Shown here: one piece after another, positions 11,201 through 26,200 of the stretch
Numbering within the stretch: position 1 is the stretch's first letter
Layout: each line of letters begins with the position of its first letter
Origin: Limisphaerales bacterium
GTDB taxonomy: Bacteria > Verrucomicrobiota > Verrucomicrobiia > Limisphaerales > SXTU01
Length of the DNA stretch: 64,000 nucleotides
Direction of reading: 5' to 3'
NCBI GenBank assembly: GCA_009773355.1
Contig: WRPG01000002.1
Coordinates: 1 to 64,000 of the forward strand
The notes under the pieces: model-generated
Databases searched by the model: none
Told to the model about the DNA's origin: nothing
Seen by the model: the letters and a program-made list of their open reading frames with translations, nothing else
Made by a program: the position numbers and the translations under genes

Positions 11201-14200
11201 CCCGCGTCGCCGGACGGCTCGTTCCAAGTCACGCGCGCGGGCAGCACGGCGGCCGCGATCGCGGTTAATTTCAACGTCACCGGCACGGCCACCCGCGGCT
11301 CCGACTACCTGCTGCGGACCAACGGCATTGTGCTGGGCCAGAACACCGTCACGATTCCCGCCGGCACCAACTCCGTCCTGGTCGCCGTGGAGGCGATTGA
11401 CGACGGCGCGGAGGAGTTCGAGGAGACGGTGCGGCTCACCATCACGAGCGTGCCCAGCGGGAAGGTTGGCGCACCGCAGTCCGCGACCATTTACCTCGCG
11501 GACAACGATGGCTCCATCCAGTTCGACCTGGCGAGCTTCGCGGCCCTGGAAGGGGCCGGGGTCGTGCCCATCACCATCCGGCGCAGCGGCAACACGAGCG
11601 GCACGAACAGCGTGGACTACGTGATCAGCAACGGCAGCGCGGTCAACGGCGTGGACTTCTTCGGCACCAACGGGACGGTCACCTTCTTCCCCGGCCAGCT
11701 CACCACGAACTTCACGATCACGCTCACCAACGACACGCTGGTCGAGGGCAATGAAACCGTTCTTCTGGCGCTGGCCAACGCGCAGGGCGGCCTGCCCCTG
11801 GGCGGGCAGAGCACGGCGACGTTGAACGTCATTGACGACGACACGGCCTTCCAATTCTCGGTGACCAACTTCCTGGTGGCGGAGAACGGCGGCAACGGGA
11901 ACGTGACCATCTACCGGCTCGGGTTGAGCAATGCCGCCCACAACGTGGAGTTCCGGGCGGATTCGGGCAGCGCCACCAGCGGCGCGGATTTCACGGGCGT
12001 GACGAACGTCCTGACCTTCAACCCCGGCGTCACGAACATGACCGTGCCCGTGACCATCCTGGACGACTCCCTCATCGAGACCAACGAGACGGTGACGCTC
12101 ACCCTGCTCAATCCCACCGGCGGCAGCGCGCTGGGGATCAGCAACACCGTCGCCCAGTTGACCATCCTGGAGGATGAAAGCCAGTTGGTCTTCTCCGCGA
12201 CCAATTACCCGGTGAACGAATACGCCGGGACGGTGGTGATCACCGTCAACCGCCTGGGCGGAACGGTCAACCCCGTGACGGTCAACTTCAACACCGCCAA
12301 CGGCACGGCGGCCCATGGTTCGGATTACTTCACCAACTTCACCGCCATCAGCCTGGCCGGCGACGTGATCGTCCCCTCCACCAACGATTCGGGCGTCACG
12401 ATCCAGACGCCGGGCCGGATCACCACCAACATCACAGTCAACCTGATTGACGACGTGGCGGGCGAGGTGGACGAGACGGTTCTGCTCGCCCTGACCGCAC
12501 CGGCCGGCGGGCCGGTCGGTGCCACCACGCTCGGCACGCCGTCGGCGGCCACCATCACGATTCTCGACAACGAGCAGGCGGGGGATCCGGTCTTTGAATA
12601 CGGGCTTGCCAGCGCGACCAACGGAGCCAACGGCCGGGTGCTCGCGCTGGGCCGGCAGAGCAGCGGGCTGGTAATTGTGGGCGGCGAATTCACTGCCTTT
12701 GACGGCAATTTCTATAACCGGCTGGCCCGCCTCCTGCCCGGCGGCTCGGTGGACACGGGCTTCATCATCGGCACCGGTGCGAGCAGCAACATCAATGCGT
12801 TGAGCGTGCTGTCCAACGACAAGATTCTCATCGGCGGTGCCTTCACCAACTTCAACGGAACGGCCCGCGGGCGCATCGCCCGCCTCAACGCCAACGGCTC
12901 GCTGGACGGCTCCTTCGACCCCGGCACCGGCGCGGATGACCTGGTGCGCACGCTGGCGGTCCTGACCAACGGCCAGGTGCTCATCGGCGGCGACTTCACC
13001 AATTACAACGGGACCAACGTCAACCGGCTGGCCCGCCTCAACGACAACGGCACCTTTGACACCAACTTCACGGCGGACGTGTCCGGCCCCGTGCATAGCC
13101 TGGTGGTGGATGCCGCCGGGCGCGTCGTCATCGGCGGCGCCTTCACGACCGTCAACGGCAGCGCGGTCACCAACGTGGCCCGCCTCCTCACCAACGGCGT
13201 GCTCGACCCGGCCTTCACGGTGACCGGCGTGGACAACACGGTGGCGGCGGTGGTGCTGCAAGGCGACGGCAAGGTGCTCATCGGCGGCGCCTTCACGAAC
13301 GTGAACACGTCGGCGCGCAACTCGCTGGCCCGGCTGCTCACCAACGGCGTGCTGGACGCCGCCTTCGCCCCGGGCACCGGCCCGAACGGGCTGGTGCACA
13401 GCATCGCCACGGACGCGAACGGCAAGATTCTCATCGGCGGCGACTTCACGAATTACAACGGCACGATCCGGAGCAACTTCGCCCGCATCAAGGGCAACGG
13501 CCAGCCGGACCCGTTCTTCCGGCCGGGGCGCGGGGCCAACGCCGGGGTGCGCGCGGTGCTTGCCCTCGCGGACACCGCGATGATCCTCGGCGGCGATTTC
13601 ACCGCCATTGACGGCATCACCCGCAACCGGGTGGCCAAGGTGCACGGCGACGAGGTCTCCAACATCGCCACGATGGAGCTTGCGGCCGCGACCTTCCAGG
13701 TGGACGAGAACATCGGCAACGCCAGCATTCCGCTGGTGCGCTACGGCGCGACCAACATCGTCAGCTCGGTGACGGTGTTCACCGCCGATGGCTCGGCCAC
13801 GCACCCGCTGCATTACACGGGGATCACCAACGTCGTGACCTTCGCGCTGGGCGAGCGGAACCAGACCGTGAACGTGCCCATTGTCAACGGGACGGATCCC
13901 AACGCGCCGCGCACCCTGAGCCTCGCCCTGACCAACGCCAGCAACGGCTTCCTCGACACGATCACCAACGCGGTGCTCACGGTGAACGACAACGACGTGG
14001 TGTTCGCGTTTGCGACGAACGTGATCTCCGTGCTGGAGAGCGCCGGCACCGTGACGGTGGGCATCCTGCGCTTCGGCTCGCTTCAGCACGCCGTGGGCGC
14101 GGAGTTTTCCACGGCGGACGGCACGGCCCAGTCGGTGTTTCCGGCGGACTTCACGGCCCAGGCGAACGTGCCGGTCCTCTTTAGTGCCGGCGTGACCTCG

Positions 14201-17200
14201 AACTTTGTGACCGTCACCGTGCTGGATGACGTGAACCCGGAGTCCAACGAGTCGGCGAACCTCTTGCTGACGGACTCGGGAACCAACAACCCCGGCCTGC
14301 AAGTCACGGTCACGAACGCCCCGGCGGCGCTGACCATCCGGGATGACGACAACAACCCCGGCCAGTTCGCGTTCTCCTCCGCCACCTACTCGGTCAGCGA
14401 GGGCGCGGGCAGCTTCGCCATCACGGTGGTTCGCGCGGGCGGCTTCGTCTCGACGAATGGCAGCCCGACCGTGGACATCACGGTGACGGCGACCAACGGC
14501 ACCGCCACCAGCGGGGTGGACTTCATCGGCCTCACCAACGTCGTCGCCTTCACGAACTTGCAGGTCAGCGGCTCGACCACGCTCTTGGTGAACGACGACG
14601 CGCTGACCAACGGCAGCCGCACGGTGAGCCTCTCGCTCATCGTGACGGACCCGTTGAGCGGCGCGGGGCTGATGGCTCCGAGCACCTCCGTGCTGACCAT
14701 CACCGACGATGACAACGGGCCGGGCACGTTCAACTTCGCGACCAACGCCTTCTCCGTCTCGGAGACCGCGACCAATGTCACGATCACGATCGTCCGCTCG
14801 GCGGGTTCACTGGGGGCCATCGGCCTCCAGGTGGTGAGCACCAACCTCACCGCCACGCACACGAACGATTACGTGGGCATCACCAACAACCTCATCGTTG
14901 CGGACGGGCAGGTCAGCACGAATGTGAGCATCACCCTCCTGCCGGACGACGTGGTCGAGGGCGACGAGAGCTTCGGGGTGCGCCTCACCGTGACCAGCGG
15001 CGGGGCCATCCTCGGGGCCACCAGCAACGCGGTCGTGACCATCCTCGATGACGACGCGTTGGTCCGGTTCCTCCGGGCGAGCACCAATGTCAACGAGCTT
15101 GTGAACACGGTCGTGGTGAACTTGGAGCGGGTGGGTTCCACCAACGGCACCGCCACGGTGCAGATTCAGGCGGACCCGTCCAGCACGGCAAACGCCGGCT
15201 CGGACTACGTCAACTTCGGCCTGAGCACGGTGACCTTCCCGCCGGGCGTGACGCAGACCAATTTCACGGTGACCATTGTGGACGACTTTGTCTTCGAGCC
15301 GCCCGAGGTGCTCACCCTAGGCTTGGTCAACCCGGCGCCGACGCTGAGCACCAACGCCTTTGGCGTCACCACCACGAACAGCGGCGTGTTCCTCGGAACC
15401 AACCTGTTCGACATCAACATCAATGACAACGACACGACCAACGGAACCATGACCATCGGTTTAGCGCCGGGGCAGAACTTCGCGGTGGAGGAGGGGGCGG
15501 TCACGGTCACCTTCCGCGTCCGGCGTCAGGGAGGCAACTCAGGATCCATCAACGTGGACTGGCGGACGACGGACGACTTTCCCTACCCCAACATCATCTT
15601 CAAGCCGAGCTTCACCTTGCTGGCCGTCGGCTCGGACTACGCCACCCCCGGGGTGGACTACACAGCGACGGGCGGCAACCTGACCTGGGCGGATGCGGAC
15701 CCGGTGCTGTTCCGCGACATCACCGTCACGCTTCTGGATGACTCCTCCAACCCGGTCCCCGAGTTCAACAAGGATCTGTTCGTGCGCCTCTATTTCGACC
15801 CGGGTTCGCCGGCCAACACGACGCCGCCGAACATCGCCCCGACCACGAACGTGACCGGCTCGGGCCTGGGGGGCGGGCAGATCCGCCTGACCATCGTGGA
15901 CGACGACCAGCCCGGCGGCGCGCTGGACCGCACCTGGAACCTGGACAACAACTTTGGCACCACGCCGACCTTCAACATCCTGCCCGGCGCCAACAACACG
16001 GTGCAGGCCATCGCCGTGCAGGCCGATGACCGCTCGGTGATCGGCGGCGAATTCACCGCCTTCAACGCCCAGTCCGCCAACCGGATCGCGCGGGTCAACA
16101 CGGACGGCTCGTTTGACAGCACCTTCAACCCCGGCCTGGGGGCGAACAATTTCGTGGCCGCCGTGGCCATCCACACCAACGCGGCGCAGGCGGGCCGCAT
16201 CATGGTGGGCGGCGGATTCACATCCATTGACGGCACCAGCCGCAACGGCATCGCCCGCCTGCTGGCAACCGGCGCGCTGGACGCCTCCTTCAATCCGGGG
16301 GCTGGTTTCAACGGCTCGGTGCGCGCCATCGCGATCCAGCCGGACGGCAAGATTGTGGTGGGCGGCTCGTTCACCGCGTTCAACGGCACCTCGCGCACCA
16401 ACCTGGCGCGGCTGAACGCCGACGGCACGCTGGACACCGCCTTTGACCCGGTGAACGGAGCCAACGGCACGATTTACGCCGTGGCCCTGTCCACTGTGTC
16501 GGCGGACATCTACGTGGGCGGTGATTTCACGACCTACAACGGGGCCGGCCGCGCGCGCGTGGCGCGCCTTGGCCCGACGGGGTTGCTGGATGCCAGCTTT
16601 GACCCGGGCACGGGCGCGGACGGGGTGGTCTTTGCCCTCGCCGTGGAGCAGGGCGGCAACGTGCTGCTGGGCGGCAGCTTTGCCGCCATCAACCAGGTGG
16701 CCCGGCGCGGCGTCGCCCGGCTGCTCCCCAGCGGCGTGGTGGACCCGGCGTTCAATCCCGGGACGGGAGCGAACAACTTCGTCAGCACGATCGCGCTCCA
16801 GACGAACGACCAGGCGGTGATCGGTGGCTCCTTCACGATCTACAACGGCAGCCTCCGCAAGAACCTCGCCCGGCTGCTGTCCGACGGCACGCTGGACACC
16901 ACGTTCATGGACCATGCCTACAACAGCTCGGCGGGGCCGACCAACGCCAGCAGCTTCCTCTCCGCCGTGGCGATCCAGTCGGACGGCAACGTCATGATCG
17001 GCGGCAGTTTCTCCGGCTTGGGCGCGCCCTACTCGCGGATCAACAGCACTTCGCCGAGCCAGATCGCGACCGCTTCGGTGCCGGCCAACACGAACGCCAC
17101 CGAGCTGGCGCGGATGCGGTGGACGCAGACCAAGCCGCGCGGCAACCTGGCGCGCATGGTCGGGCGCGGCACGCCCGGCCCGGGCAACGTCCACTTCGAG

Positions 17201-20200
17201 AGCGCGGCCTACACCGTGAACGAGAGCGCCGGCCAGGCCGCCATGCGGCTGACCCGCATCAACGGCTTCATCGGCCCCGTGGGGGTGAACTTCAGCACCG
17301 CCGACATCACCGCGGTGGCCGGGGCGGACTACACGGCGCAGTCCGGCACCGTGCGGTGGAATTCCATCTGGACCAACAGCCCCTTTGCCGGTGAGTTGCG
17401 CGTGGGCGAGGTCGGCCCGCTGTCATCGGCCAACAACTCCACGATCTTCCTGACCCTGATCAACGACAGCGCCATCGAGCCGAATGAGACGGTGGACTTC
17501 ACGCTGGGCGCGGTCAGCGGCTCGTTCGTGCTCGGCAGCAACGTGGTGGTGACGCCCGCGCCGGCGCTGGCGTTCAACAACCATGTCACGCTGACCATCG
17601 TGGACGACGAGTTCACGCCCGGGGTGCTCGGGTTCAGCGCCAGCACCTACAGCACGATTGAGAACGCGGCGACGGCGGCGATCTCGATCTTCCGCACCAA
17701 CGGCAGCATGGGGGTCGTGACCGTGGATTACACCACCTCCCCCAACGGGTCCACCGCCACCGCCGGCACGGATTACACGGCGGTCGCCGGCACCCTCACG
17801 TTCCAGGCCGGCGAGACGAACAAGGCCTTCAACATTCCGCTGCTCAACGACGTGCTCGTCGAGCTGGACGAAACGGTCACGCTGCTCCTGACCAACGCGA
17901 CCGGTGGGGCGACGCTCGGCCTCACCAACGCCTCGCTGGTGCTGACGGATGACGACTTCTCCGCCGGGCGGGTGACCTTCACCGCGACCAACTACGCGGT
18001 GATCGAGGGCGCGGACAACATTATCATCACCGTGCTGCGCAACGGCGGCAGCGTGGGCACGGCCAGCGCGCTCTTCTACACGACCGACGGCACGGCGGTG
18101 AGCGGGACGCACTACACCGGGGTGACCAACAGCCTGACCTGGGCCAACGGTGACGCATCCTCCCGGACCATCACCTTGTCCGTGTCCAACAACTTCGCCG
18201 TGGACGGCACGCGCGGCCTGACCCTGACCCTGACCAACATCCTCGGTGCGCTGGCTGGCTCGGTCACCAACGCCACCGGCACCATCCAGGATGACGATGC
18301 CTTCGGCGTCATCGCCTTCAGTTCCCCGGCCTATGCGGTGGCGGAGAATGGCGGCCAGGTGACCATCACCGCGGTTCGCACGGGCGGCAACGGTGGCACG
18401 GTGGGCGTGGATTTCTTCACCGACATCGCCGGCGGCACGGCGACGGCGAACGTGGACTACACGCCCGTGAGCATCCGGCTGACCATGGCGGAGGGCGTGG
18501 TCAGCGCCAGCGCAACCGTCCCGGTGCTGGACAACGCCGTCGCCAGCCAGCCGAACAAGACGGTGATGCTCCGGCTGCAGAACGTGGCCAATGCAACGCT
18601 CGGGAGCGTCAGCAACGCGGCGCTCACCCTGATTGATGATGAGTCCTTCAACGTGCCGGCGGGCTCGGTGGACACGACCTTCACGACGCTGGCGGGCGCC
18701 AACGGGTTCGTGCAGGCCGTGGCCTTGCAGCCCGATGGGCGGCTGGTCATCGGCGGCGACTTCACGCTGTTCAACAACGTGGCGCGCGGGCGGCTGGCCC
18801 GCATCAACCCGGACGGCTCGCTGGACACTTCGTTCCTGCTGTCGGGCACTGGGGCTGGCGCGGCGGTGCTCACGCTGGCGCTGCAACCCGACGGGCGGGT
18901 GATTGCCGGCGGCAGCTTCACCAACCTGAACTCGACCAACCGCAACCGCATCGCCCGCCTCAACAGCGACGGGGCCATCGACTCCTCGTTCAATCCGGGC
19001 GCGGGCGTGGACAACCCGGTGTTTGCCTCGGCGGTCTACACGACGGGCGCGAACAGCGGGAAAATCCTGATTGGCGGGGCGTTCTCCACCTTCAACGGCT
19101 CGCCGAGCAACTGCCTCGCGCGGCTGAACAGCGACGGCTCGCTGGACACGTCGTTCGTCATTGGCAACGGGGCCAACGGCAATGTCCACGCGATCACGAT
19201 CCAGAGTGACGGGAAGGTGCTGGTGGGCGGTGATTTCACCGCCTTCAACGGCGCGCCGCGCACGGCCGGCCTGGCCCGGCTCAACAGTGACGGCTCCGTG
19301 GACGCCTCGTTCAACCCCACCGGCCCGGGGGTCAATGGGTCCGTGCGCGTGATTCGCATCCAGTCGGACGGCAAGCTGCTGGTGGGCGGCCTGTTCACGA
19401 CCGTCAACGGTGTGACGAACAACTTCTATGCCCGGTTGAGCCGCGATGCCGACGTGGACACGGCGTTTGGGCTGGCGGGGGTTGGCGGGGCGGACAACGC
19501 CGTCTATGCGATCGAGCTGCAGGGTGACGACAAGATCCTGCTCGCGGGCGACTTCACCCGCTGCAACGGCGTGACGCGCAATCGCATCACCCGCCTGAAC
19601 GCCAATGGCACGGTGGATCCCACGATCAACTTCGGCACCGGGGCCAACGGGTTCATCGGGGCGCTGGCGCTGCCGTTCGCCGCCAACGGCATCCAGCAGA
19701 TTGTCGCGGCGGGCGGTTTCACCACGTTCAACGGCTTGCCGGCGAACTATCTCACCCGGCTCAACGGCGGTTCCCTCGCCGGCGCGGGCCGGCTGGAGTT
19801 CCTCGCCGCCGCGTTCTCGGGCCTGGAGTCGGCCATCAGTGTGCCGGTCAGCGTGATCCGGCAGGGCGGCACCTCCGGCAACGCCACCAACACGCTGCTC
19901 GCCGTGGGCGGAACGGCGGTCAACGGGGTGCATTACAACCTCGCCACGACGACGCTGGCGTTCCCGCCCGGCGAGGTGATTCAGACGGTGAACATCCCCG
20001 TGACGAACGACCTGGTGGTCAACGTGGACCGGACCGTCAGCCTCGTGCTCTCGAACTTCGTCACGGCGGCGGCGGGCAACCAGACCAACGCCACGCTCAC
20101 CATCGTCAACGATGACACCCAGATCGGCTTCTCCTCGGCCACCTACAGCGTGAACGAGAACGTCGTCGGCGGCTTCGTGGCGGTGACGGTGACCCGGACG

Positions 20201-23200
20201 GGCAGCACGGTCGGTTCCTCCTCGGCTGACTTCCGGACCTCGGCCGGCCCGACCAACTCGGCCACGGCCGGGGTGGATTACACCACGGTCAACACCGTGC
20301 TGACCTTCGTCTCCGGCGAGTCGCTCAAGACGGTGAACATCCCGATCATTGATGACGCCGCCGTCGAAGGCAACGAGACCATCACCCTCACGCTCACGAA
20401 CATCACCGGCGCGGCGGGCATCACCACCGCCACCCTGACCGTGGTGGAGAATGATTTCGCCCCCGGTGAGTTGAGCTTCTCCGCCAATTCCTTCACGGTC
20501 AACGAGGCGGGTGGTTCCGCGACCATCACCGTGCTGCGCTCCAACGGCTTCACCGGGGTGATCTCCGTGAACTACGCCACCGCCGGCGGCGGCACGGCCG
20601 TGGCCGGGGTGGATTACACCACCACCAGCGGAACCCTGGCCTTTGCCGACGGCCAGATTTCCCGCACGTTCACGGTGCCCATTCTGCCCAACACCGGCAA
20701 CACCAACAACCTCACGGTCAACCTGCAGTTGAACACCCCCACCGGCGGCGCGGTCGTCAACCAAAGCTCGGCGGTCCTGACCATCCTCAACAACGACGTG
20801 ATCTTCGGCAATTTCAACTTCACGAACACGGCCTACTCCGCCTACGAGACGAACACCGCGACCCAGGTGGGGGGCACGTTTGTGACCGAGATCGCCGTCT
20901 CGCGCGACGGGGGCAGCAACGGGCTGGCGACCGTGGCGGTGATCCTCGTCAACGGCACGGCGACCAATGGAGTCCATTACCAGGCGCAGGTCACGAACCT
21001 CCTGAGCTGGGCGGACGGGGTGGGCGGGCTGAAGACCTTCTATGTCACCAACGTGAACAATCCGGAGATCAACGACCCGCGGACGGTGACGATGCTCCTG
21101 ACCAACGCGACCGGCGGGGCCAGCATTGGCGCGACCAACACCATCACCTACAGCATTCTGGACGACGAGGTCGGCCCCGGCGAGTTCCGCTTCGCCCAGG
21201 CTGGGTTCACCGTGCTGGAGAGCGGAACCAACGCCCAGGTGCTCATCCTGCGCACCAACGGCTTCACCGCCACGAACGGGCCGGTGACGGTCACGCTGGT
21301 CACCACCAACAACACCGCCAGCAACGGGGTGCACTACACGGGCGTGACCAACGTCGTCAACTTCACCAACGCGCAGACCAGCGCCACGGTGTCCATCCCG
21401 ATCCTGGACAACCTGATCGTGGACGGCAACAAGACCGTCGGGCTGCTCCTGGAGAATGCGACGGGCAGCGCCACCATCCTCACCCCGTCCGCCACCCTGA
21501 CCATCGTCGAGGATGATCCCGTGGCGGGTTCGGTGGACGGCAGCTTCAATCCGGGCACGGGACCGAATGCGGCCGTCAATGCGATTGGCACCAACGGGAG
21601 CGGCCAGTTGATCATCGCCGGCGATTTCACCCGCTACAACAACCAGGACCAGACCAATGTGGCGCGCCTGCTGGCCAGCGGCGCGCTGGACACCTCGTTT
21701 GTGGTGCCCCCCATTGCCAACGGCGGCGGGAGCGCTTCGGTGCTTTCGCTTGCGGCGCAGACCGATGGCAAGGTGCTGATCGGCGGCCAGTTCACCAGCC
21801 TGGGCGGCGCGACCCGCCTCAACCTGGCCCGCCTCAACACCAACGGCACGCTGGACGCCGCGTTTGACCCGGTCGGGGGCGCGGACAGCATCGTGCATGC
21901 GGTCGCGGTGCAGAACAACCAGCGCATCGTGGTCGGCGGGGACTTCACGACCATCGCGGGGGCCAGCCGCAGCTTCATCGCCCGCCTCAACGCCGACGGC
22001 ACGATTGACAACTCGTTCGATCCGGGCTTTGGGCCCAACGGGGCGGTCCGGGCGGTTGTGGTGGATGGCTCGGGCAACGTCGTGGTCGGCGGCGAGTTCA
22101 CCACCTTCAACGGAACCTCCCGCCGGCGGATTGTCCGGCTCACCTCGGCCGGGGCGGTTGACGCGACCTTCAATCCGGGAACCAACCTGAATGGGACGGT
22201 CAGCGCGATTGCCCTGCAATCCGACGGCAAAATCCTGATCGGCGGCCTGTTCACCCAGTATGGCGCCAGCCCGCGCGCGTATGTGGCCCGGCTCAACAGC
22301 GATGGCTCGCTGGACACGAGCTTCAACCCGGGGGCGGGGTTGGACAGCTTCGTCAGCGACCTGGCTTTGCTGGCGGACGGACGTGTGGTGGTCGGCGGCG
22401 GCTTCACGGCCTTCAACGGCATCAGCCGCAACCGCGTCGCCATCCTGACCGCCGGCGGCGCGCTGGATCCGACCTCCAACCTGGGGACGGGGGCCAACAG
22501 TTTCGTGGCGGCGATCCTGGTCCAGGGTGATGGGCGCGTCGTGCTGGGCGGCGGCTTCACGGCGTTCAACGGGGTGACCGCGAACTATCTCACGCGGATC
22601 AACGCGGGGGTGAACCTGGGCTCGGGCACCATTGGGTTCAGCGCGTCGAATTACGATGTCGCCGAGAATGCCGGGAGTGTGACGGTCACGGTGATCCGCA
22701 GCGCCGGCACCTCCAATGCGGTGGCGGTCGCGTATGCGCTCACGCCCGGCTCCGCGGTGAGCGGCACCCATTACGAGTCCACCAGTGGCACCCTCGTGTT
22801 CAACGAGGGCGAGACGCTGCGCACCTTCACGGTCAACATCATGGATGACGTGCCGACGGCGACCAATGCCCCCCGGACCGTCAACCTGCTGCTGACGCCC
22901 ATCACGGCCGGCCCCATCAACACGGCCCCGGCCCTCCTGGGGGCCACGGCGGCCACCATCACGATTCTTGACCGCGACTCCGAACTCGGCTTTGCCGTGG
23001 CGGACTTCGTCGTGGGCGAGCTGGCCGCCAGCGCCACCATCACCGTGCTGCGCTCGGGCAGTTCCAGCGGCACGGTGCAGGTCAACTATGCCACCGTCGC
23101 TGGGGGCACGGCCACGGCCGGCGTGGACTATTCCGCCAGCAGCGGCGCGCTGAATTTTGCGGATGGAGTCACCAGCCAGACGTTCACCGTCCCGATTCTG

Positions 23201-26200
23201 GATGATGCCGCCGTGGAGGGGAATGAGACCGTCGCCCTGGCGCTTTCCAGCCCCGTTGGCATGGGGGTGGGGGCGGTGCTGGGGCCGGTGGCCACGGCCA
23301 CGCTGACCATCATTGACAACGAACTCAGCCCGGGCCGGATTGCCTTCAGCGCGGCCACCTACACGGTTTCCGAGAGCAGTTCGAGCCGGACCATCACGGT
23401 GGTCCGCACCAACGGCACGCAGAGCCTGGTTTCGGTGAACTACGCCACCTCGAACGGCACGGCGACGGCCGGCGCGGATTATGTCGCCACCTCCGGCTCG
23501 CTGATTTGGGCCTCGGGCGACAGCGCGTCGAAGTCATTCACCGTCACCATCCTGCCCGACATCGCGGTCGAGGGGAACGAGACGGTCAACCTGACCCTCA
23601 GCGGTGCCAGCGGCGGGGCGGTGATCACCGGACCCACCGCCACGCTGACCATTCAGGACGACGACGACCTGGTGCAGTTCGCCGTCACCGCTGTCTCCGC
23701 CTTCGAGAGCGCCGGCAACGTGGCGGTCGCCGTGCAGCGCGTTGGCGCGGGCAACGCCACCGTCACCGTCAACTACAACACCGTGCCCGGGGGAACGGCG
23801 AACTACACGCCCACCAACGGCATTCTGACCTTCGCCCCCGGCGTGAACCTCCAGAACATCGTGGTGGGGATCACGAACGACACGGCCACCAACGCGGCCC
23901 GGACCTTCGATGTCCAGTTGACCGCTCCCGGCGGGGCCAGCCTGGGGGCGGGTTCGCTCGCGACTGTCACCGTCCTGGACGATGACAGCGTGCTCCAGTT
24001 TGCGACCAACGCGGTGAGCGTCTCGGAGAGCCTGAACAGCGTCACCTTGACCGTGACCCGCACCGGCATGTCGAACAGCGCGGTGTCAGTGCAGTTCACC
24101 ACGACCACCAATGGAACCGCCACCAACAATGTTGACTACCTGGCCACCAACGGCGTGCTCGTCTTCGCCACCAACGTGATCACCGGCACCATCACCGTGC
24201 CCCTGATCAACGACACCACCGTCGAGCCGGACGAGACCTTCACCGTGGCGCTCAGCGCCCCTGTCGGCGAGGCCAGTCTCGGAGCCTTCACCACCAACAC
24301 GGTCACGATTCTCAATGATGACAACATCGTGCAGTTCGCCACCGGGACGCACAGCGTGGTGGAGCGCGCTGGCAGCGTGACGCTCACCGTGGTTCGCACG
24401 GGCGCGTCCAACGGGGTGGTGACCGTGCCGTTCACCAGCGCCAGCGTCACCGCGTTCGCCGGCTCGGACTTCACGGCCACCAACGGCACGCTCACGTTCG
24501 GGACCAACGTCGTCACGACGAACCTCATCGTGCCCATCCTCAACGACCTGCTGGTCGAGTCCAGCGAGACCTTTACGGTGACGCTGGGCACGCCGACGGG
24601 CGAGTCCAGCCTGGGGCCGACCAACTCGGCCACGATCACCATCGTGGACGACGAGAGCACGCTGGAGTTCGTCCAGCCGAGCCTGAGCGTGCTGGAAAGT
24701 TCCGGCACCCTGGCCGTGCAGCTCACGCGGGTGGGCGCGCTGGACTCGGCGGTGACGCTGCCCTTCTCCTTCATCAACGGCTCGGCCACCAACGCCGTGG
24801 ATTATCTGGGGACCAACGGCATCGTCATCTTCGGAGTTGGCGTCAACCAGCAGTCCATCACGGTGGGCCTGGTGAACGACGTCGCTGTCGAGCCGAACAA
24901 GACCTTCTCCATCTTGCTGGGCACCCCGGGCGGCGAGGCGGTGCTGGGGACGCGGACAGTGGTGAACGTGACGATTCTCGATGATGACAGCGTGCTCCAG
25001 TTCCCGGCCGCGACGCTGAACATTTCCGAAAGCGCCCAGAACGCCACCATCTCGGTTCAGCGCACGGGGGCGACCAATGTGTCGGTCACCGTCAATCTCT
25101 CGACCGTGGACGGGCCTGCCCAGGCGGCCGAGGCCGGGCTGGACTACGGGGCGGTGACGACCAACGTGGTGTTCGGCCTGGGCGAGAACCTGAAGTCGTT
25201 CACCGTGCCCATTGTCAACGATTCGCTCGCGGAAGGGACGGAAGTGTTCCGTGTGCTCCTCAACAGCGTGATCGGCGAAGGCACGCTGGGAGCCACCACC
25301 ACGCTCACCGTGCAGATCACCGATGATGACTTCCGCACCCTGGTCGCGGCGGGATACAGCCTGGTCGCGGAAGGTTACGTGCCGACGAACAACGCCGTGG
25401 ATCCGTTGGAATCCGTGACCGTGAACTTCTCTTTGCGGAACATCGGCAACGTGCCCAGCCCGGACATCTCGGCCACGCTGCTGGTTTCCGGCGGGGTCTT
25501 GAACCCGAGCGGCCCGCAAGTCTATACCAACCTCACCAATGGGGCGTTGCAGACCATGCCGTTCACGTTTACGGCGGCGCAGGTGCAGACGGTCACCGCG
25601 TCGCTGCAGTTGAGCGACAGCAACGGCCCGGCGGGCGTGGTGTCCTTCCCCATTGACCTGGGCGCGGCCAGTTCCTTCAGCAACCGGACGCTCATCAACA
25701 TCCCGGGCACCATCACGGTGCCCAGCTTCGGTCCGGCCTCGCCGTATCCGAACGCCATCACCGTGACGAATGTCACCGGCCTGGTGAACAAAGTGACTGT
25801 GCGGCTCCACGGCTTCAGCCACAGCTGGCCGGCGGACGTGGACATTTTGCTCGTGGGTCCCGGCGGGCAGAAGGTCGTGCTGATGTCCGACGCGGGCAGC
25901 GGCAACAGCGTCAACAACCTCACGCTCACCTTCGATGACGCGGCCTCGTCCACGCTGCCGGAGCTGACCACGATTCTCGAGGGCACGTTCCGGCCCACCG
26001 ACTACGCGCCGGCGGACAGCTTCCCCGCGCCCGCGCCGGCGGGTCCTTATTCGACCAGCTTGTCCGTGTTCAACGGCTCCAATCCCACGGGCACCTGGAC
26101 GCTCTACATCGTGGATGACACCGACCAGAACATCGGCAGCATCCTGACTGGCTGGTCGCTCCACCTGAGCACCGTGAGTCCGTTGGTCAATCTGACGGCG